A DNA stretch of 32,542 nt from Clostridiales bacterium. Lineage in GTDB: Bacteria; Bacillota; Clostridia; Lachnospirales; Lachnospiraceae. The stretch covers positions 1 to 32,542 of the forward strand of contig JAGZJZ010000068.1 of the NCBI GenBank assembly GCA_018365455.1. The letters are read 5' to 3'. A program made the translations under genes and the position numbers. This document shows positions 30,453 through 32,542 of the stretch, one piece after another. Position 1 is the first letter of the stretch; each line of letters opens with the position of its first letter. The notes below the pieces were generated by a model. It saw only the letters and a program-made list of their open reading frames with translations, was not told the DNA's origin and searched no databases.

Positions 30453-30487
30453 GTTGCTGAATGTCCAGTGGACGTTCGTTTCGCAAC
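30453..30487 (-). terminator. Nested hairpin after the GH43 gene, possible terminator
   Basis: GTTGC (30453-30457) pairs with GCAAC (30483-30487), and inside it GTCCA (30463-30467) pairs with TGGAC (30469-30473). It lies just past the GH43 stop codon on the minus strand. The following T-run is poor, so termination is uncertain. Confidence 0.4.
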
Positions 30488-30494
30488 TTATAGT

Positions 30495-32075
30495 TTAATT
30501 CTCTTTTCCACTGTAATGAAACCAGTCAAAATCTGCATAATTTACAGAAACGGATTGGTTGCTGCTTGCATACATACCTATATAAACGCCTGTAAATCCT
30601 TCATTTACCGTAGAACTCAATAGAGAAGCATCAATATCTTCAGCAAAAAGCTTGAGGGTATGTTCATTCGGCCCGTAGAAGAAAGCATATGTTTCACAGC
30701 GTCCCTGTACACTGAGGCATAGGCGTTCCGTTTGTTCAAGGGGCAGTTCCTTGAGTAAAGTACGGATTCCGTTTTCTGTACGATGCAATTGCAGAACCTC
30801 ATGGTCATTCCGAAGGGTTTTAACAAAGACAAGATTGTAACGATTATCCTGAATTAATACGATGCCTGCTTCTTCCATATCATTTTTTGGACTGAATTCC
30901 ATTTCAGCAACAGCTATAAAGACTTTATGCTGTTGACGTCTGCCAATAAACGCAGGATTACAGATTTCCTGAATCACTTCCGGTTCCAATGAGAGCCGGA
31001 GATATCCCCTGCGTTTTGTCAGAGAATAAATGTTCTTCTGAGGTGGATGGATCATATTCCAGATCATGGAAAGAGAGTCCGTGTCAAAATTGTCATTAGG
31101 ATCTGTAAAAGGACAATAAGTTACGGGAAGATCAGGCAGCCGTTCTTCTCTATGAATCAATCCGTTTTCCGTGTCAGGCATCGGCCATCCGTCTTCAGCC
31201 CAGATAATGGGAATAAGAAAAGTTTCTCTTCCAAGATTGTAATGGAATCCTTCATAGGGGCGTACCCCCAGTAAAACCATCCACCATTCTCCATGCTGTG
31301 TTTCCACTAGATCTCCATGACCAACTACAGAAATATCACTTAGCAGGGGCAGATGTCTATGGGTAACAATGGGATTCCGGGGACAGATCTCATATCCCCC
31401 ATCAATTTTTCGGCTTCTTGCCATCATAACACTATGGTTGGCAAAAGTTCCCCCTTCTGCGGTCATTAAATAATACCATCCATCTTTTTTATAAATATGG
31501 GGAGCCTCAATCCATTTTGAATGTGAGCTGTTTCCGTCCCATATAATAGTACGCTGCCCCTTAAACTGTAAAGTCCCGGAATCAAGTTCGTTTAAGTATA
31601 TTCCATGATGTCCGTCATAGAGGCGCTGATCACTGATATAATTACCTGTGTACCAGACAGAGCCGTCATCATCAAAGAACAGACTGGAGTCAATCCCGTC
31701 AGCTCCTTTTACAAAAACCGGGTCACTCCAGGGGCCGGCAGGATTTCTTGCAGTAATAATAAAATTATCACGGTCGGCTTCCCTCCCCCGTGAGACAAAG
31801 GTATTAATAATATAGAAGATACCTTTATGGAAGCGGATAGAAGGAGCCCACAAGCCCTCGGACGTCTCACAGTTCTTATAATTCAGTTGATCAGGACGGT
31901 GTATCCCATGTCCGATCTGTTCCCAGTGTACCAGATCCCGGCTGTGGAAAATTGGCAGCCCTGGAAAATATACAAAGGACGAGGTAACCAGATAGTAATC
32001 ATCTTCAACACGACAGATAGACGGATCCGGGTAAAATCCGGATAAGACTGGATTTGAAAAAGTTTTTTTAAGCAT
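30495..32075 (-). CDS. GH43 family glycosidase, beta-xylosidase-like
   Basis: The start at 32075 is preferred over an ATG six bases upstream, because AAAGGA is then eight bases away. The 526-aa product has the five-bladed propeller of GH43 with the three acidic catalytic residues in typical context: Asp17 in GFYPDPS (base), Asp129 in GIDSSLFFDDDG (pKa modulator) and Glu190 in WIEAPHIYKKDGWYYL (acid). The C-terminal ~200 residues (from about 315, DNFDTDSLSMIWNMI) form the beta-sandwich found in two-domain xylosidases. There is no signal peptide, so it acts in the cytoplasm on imported xylo- or arabinoxylo-oligosaccharides. The exact substrate is uncertain, because alpha-arabinofuranosidases share this build. 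No transporter gene is attached within the window. Confidence 0.93.
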   Translation of the reverse strand: MLKKTFSNPVLSGFYPDPSICRVEDDYYLVTSSFVYFPGLPIFHSRDLVHWEQIGHGIHRPDQLNYKNCETSEGLWAPSIRFHKGIFYIINTFVSRGREADRDNFIITARNPAGPWSDPVFVKGADGIDSSLFFDDDGSVWYTGNYISDQRLYDGHHGIYLNELDSGTLQFKGQRTIIWDGNSSHSKWIEAPHIYKKDGWYYLMTAEGGTFANHSVMMARSRKIDGGYEICPRNPIVTHRHLPLLSDISVVGHGDLVETQHGEWWMVLLGVRPYEGFHYNLGRETFLIPIIWAEDGWPMPDTENGLIHREERLPDLPVTYCPFTDPNDNFDTDSLSMIWNMIHPPQKNIYSLTKRRGYLRLSLEPEVIQEICNPAFIGRRQQHKVFIAVAEMEFSPKNDMEEAGIVLIQDNRYNLVFVKTLRNDHEVLQLHRTENGIRTLLKELPLEQTERLCLSVQGRCETYAFFYGPNEHTLKLFAEDIDASLLSSTVNEGFTGVYIGMYASSNQSVSVNYADFDWFHYSGKEN

Positions 32076-32081
32076 ACTCAT

Positions 32082-32443
32082 ATTCCTTTCTTAATTCAGC
32101 TTGACACAGAACTGGTATTTTCTAACTTCGCAAGCTGATTCTGTTTGCAGTTGACAGAAATGTATGATCAATCATCCTCTAGTATAGAGAAGCTGCCATG
32201 GAAAGTATATAGAATTATATATCTTATATCTAAAAAAAATAGGCATTTTCATTCATATATGCTGATACATGCTTGAAACAAATAGTATGAAAAGATATTG
32301 CGAAATGGAGTATACAGGGGCTGTGGAAGGATTACATAGCAGACAGGAAGTAATGAAGAGAGAGCAAAAGATCCGTGAAAATACCTGAAAACTCCTAAAT
32401 TGAACTAATTGTTCGAAAAAATAGAAAAAATACAAAATATTGA
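32082..32443. other. Intergenic region without a recognisable gene
   Basis: This AT-rich 362-bp stretch separates the GH43 gene from the plus-strand promoter at the right edge. I see no supportable coding region; a 60-codon minus-strand frame at 32253-32435 lacks a ribosome binding site and looks like random F/Y/S-rich translation. It should contain the GH43 promoter, but I cannot point to a convincing -35/-10 pair. Confidence 0.6.
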
Positions 32444-32497
32444 TTGACAGATGGGATACCAGGTGGTATTATAACAAAGCTGTCTCAAACAGACAGC
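32444..32497 (+). promoter_or_regulatory. Strong promoter overlapped by a palindromic operator, driving a gene beyond the window
   Basis: A perfect TTGACA (32444-32449) and TATTAT (32467-32472) are 17 bases apart. ATACCAGGTGGTAT (32456-32469), a palindrome with six-base arms, occupies the spacer and runs into the -10, an ideal repressor site. From the expected start point onward, GCTGTCT-CAAAC-AGACAGC (32479-32497) forms a perfect 7-bp hairpin at the RNA 5' end. The controlled gene lies to the right and is not in the window. Confidence 0.75.
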
Positions 32498-32542
32498 AAA
32501 AAACAAAATCCGACACAGATATAACTCGAGTCAATGGCTTTA

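Noticed and set aside
1..32542. CRISPR array, tRNA or rRNA genes, prophage or plasmid functions
   Set aside because: No spaced identical repeats, tRNA-like folds, rRNA stretches, integrase, replication or phage structural genes were recognised on either strand.

Overview
The window looks like a chromosomal segment of a low-GC anaerobic Firmicute, most probably Lachnospiraceae or a close clostridial relative. The reasons are strong AGGAGG-type ribosome binding sites, a clostridial thiamine operon (short ThiC, family-2-type ThiF, ThiH instead of ThiO), SipW/TasA-type export genes, a CotJC-like ferritin-fold protein and a GH43 glycosidase. This placement is inferred from gene content, not from a marker gene. 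No rRNA, tRNA, CRISPR array, phage or transposase gene is visible.

Region 1 (1-14318) is a surface-fibre locus. A small protein of unknown family (52-537) is translationally coupled to a BTAD/SARP-like regulator with a degenerate GGDEF-like tail (534-1781). After a terminator, a promoter with 12-bp-spaced CGAAA repeats starts a long collinear operon. The operon encodes a paralogue of the first small protein, a 1098-aa VWA adhesin, seven TasA/camelysin-like proteins with SipW-class signal peptides, two archaeal/ER-type (Ser-His) SipW signal peptidases, and a Sec-exported TasA-like paralogue with a KTGD sorting-like tail. A near-copy of the promoter precedes a further membrane-anchored surface protein (13209-14318). 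I read this as an elaborated TasA-type fibre or pilus system: VWA tip, several subunits, a wall anchor, two dedicated peptidases and its own regulator. It is the main candidate for an undescribed system here.

Region 2 (14333-19790) is a thiamine operon, thiC-thiS-thiF-thiG-thiH-tenI. It sits behind a consensus sigma-A promoter, a TPP riboswitch with a readable terminator/antiterminator switch, and a second downstream terminator-like hairpin. The last gene matches TenI (thiazole tautomerase) better than ThiE, so thiamine phosphate synthase and ThiD must be elsewhere.

Region 3 (19802-25668) holds a convergent OmpR-type two-component system, a divergent 775-aa lipoprotein that joins a propeller-like half to a solute-binding-protein half without any permease, and a CNNM/CorC-type membrane protein.

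Region 4 (25666-32542) holds a 165-bp palindromic repeat, a di-metal ferritin-like protein, a four-gene siderophore/heme-type ABC importer on the minus strand with candidate metal-regulator boxes, a GH43 beta-xylosidase-like enzyme, and at the right edge a strong promoter overlapped by a palindromic operator that drives a gene beyond the window. Copies of the palindromic repeat lie at 17895, 25666 and 30380; two of them contain the stop codon of the preceding gene.
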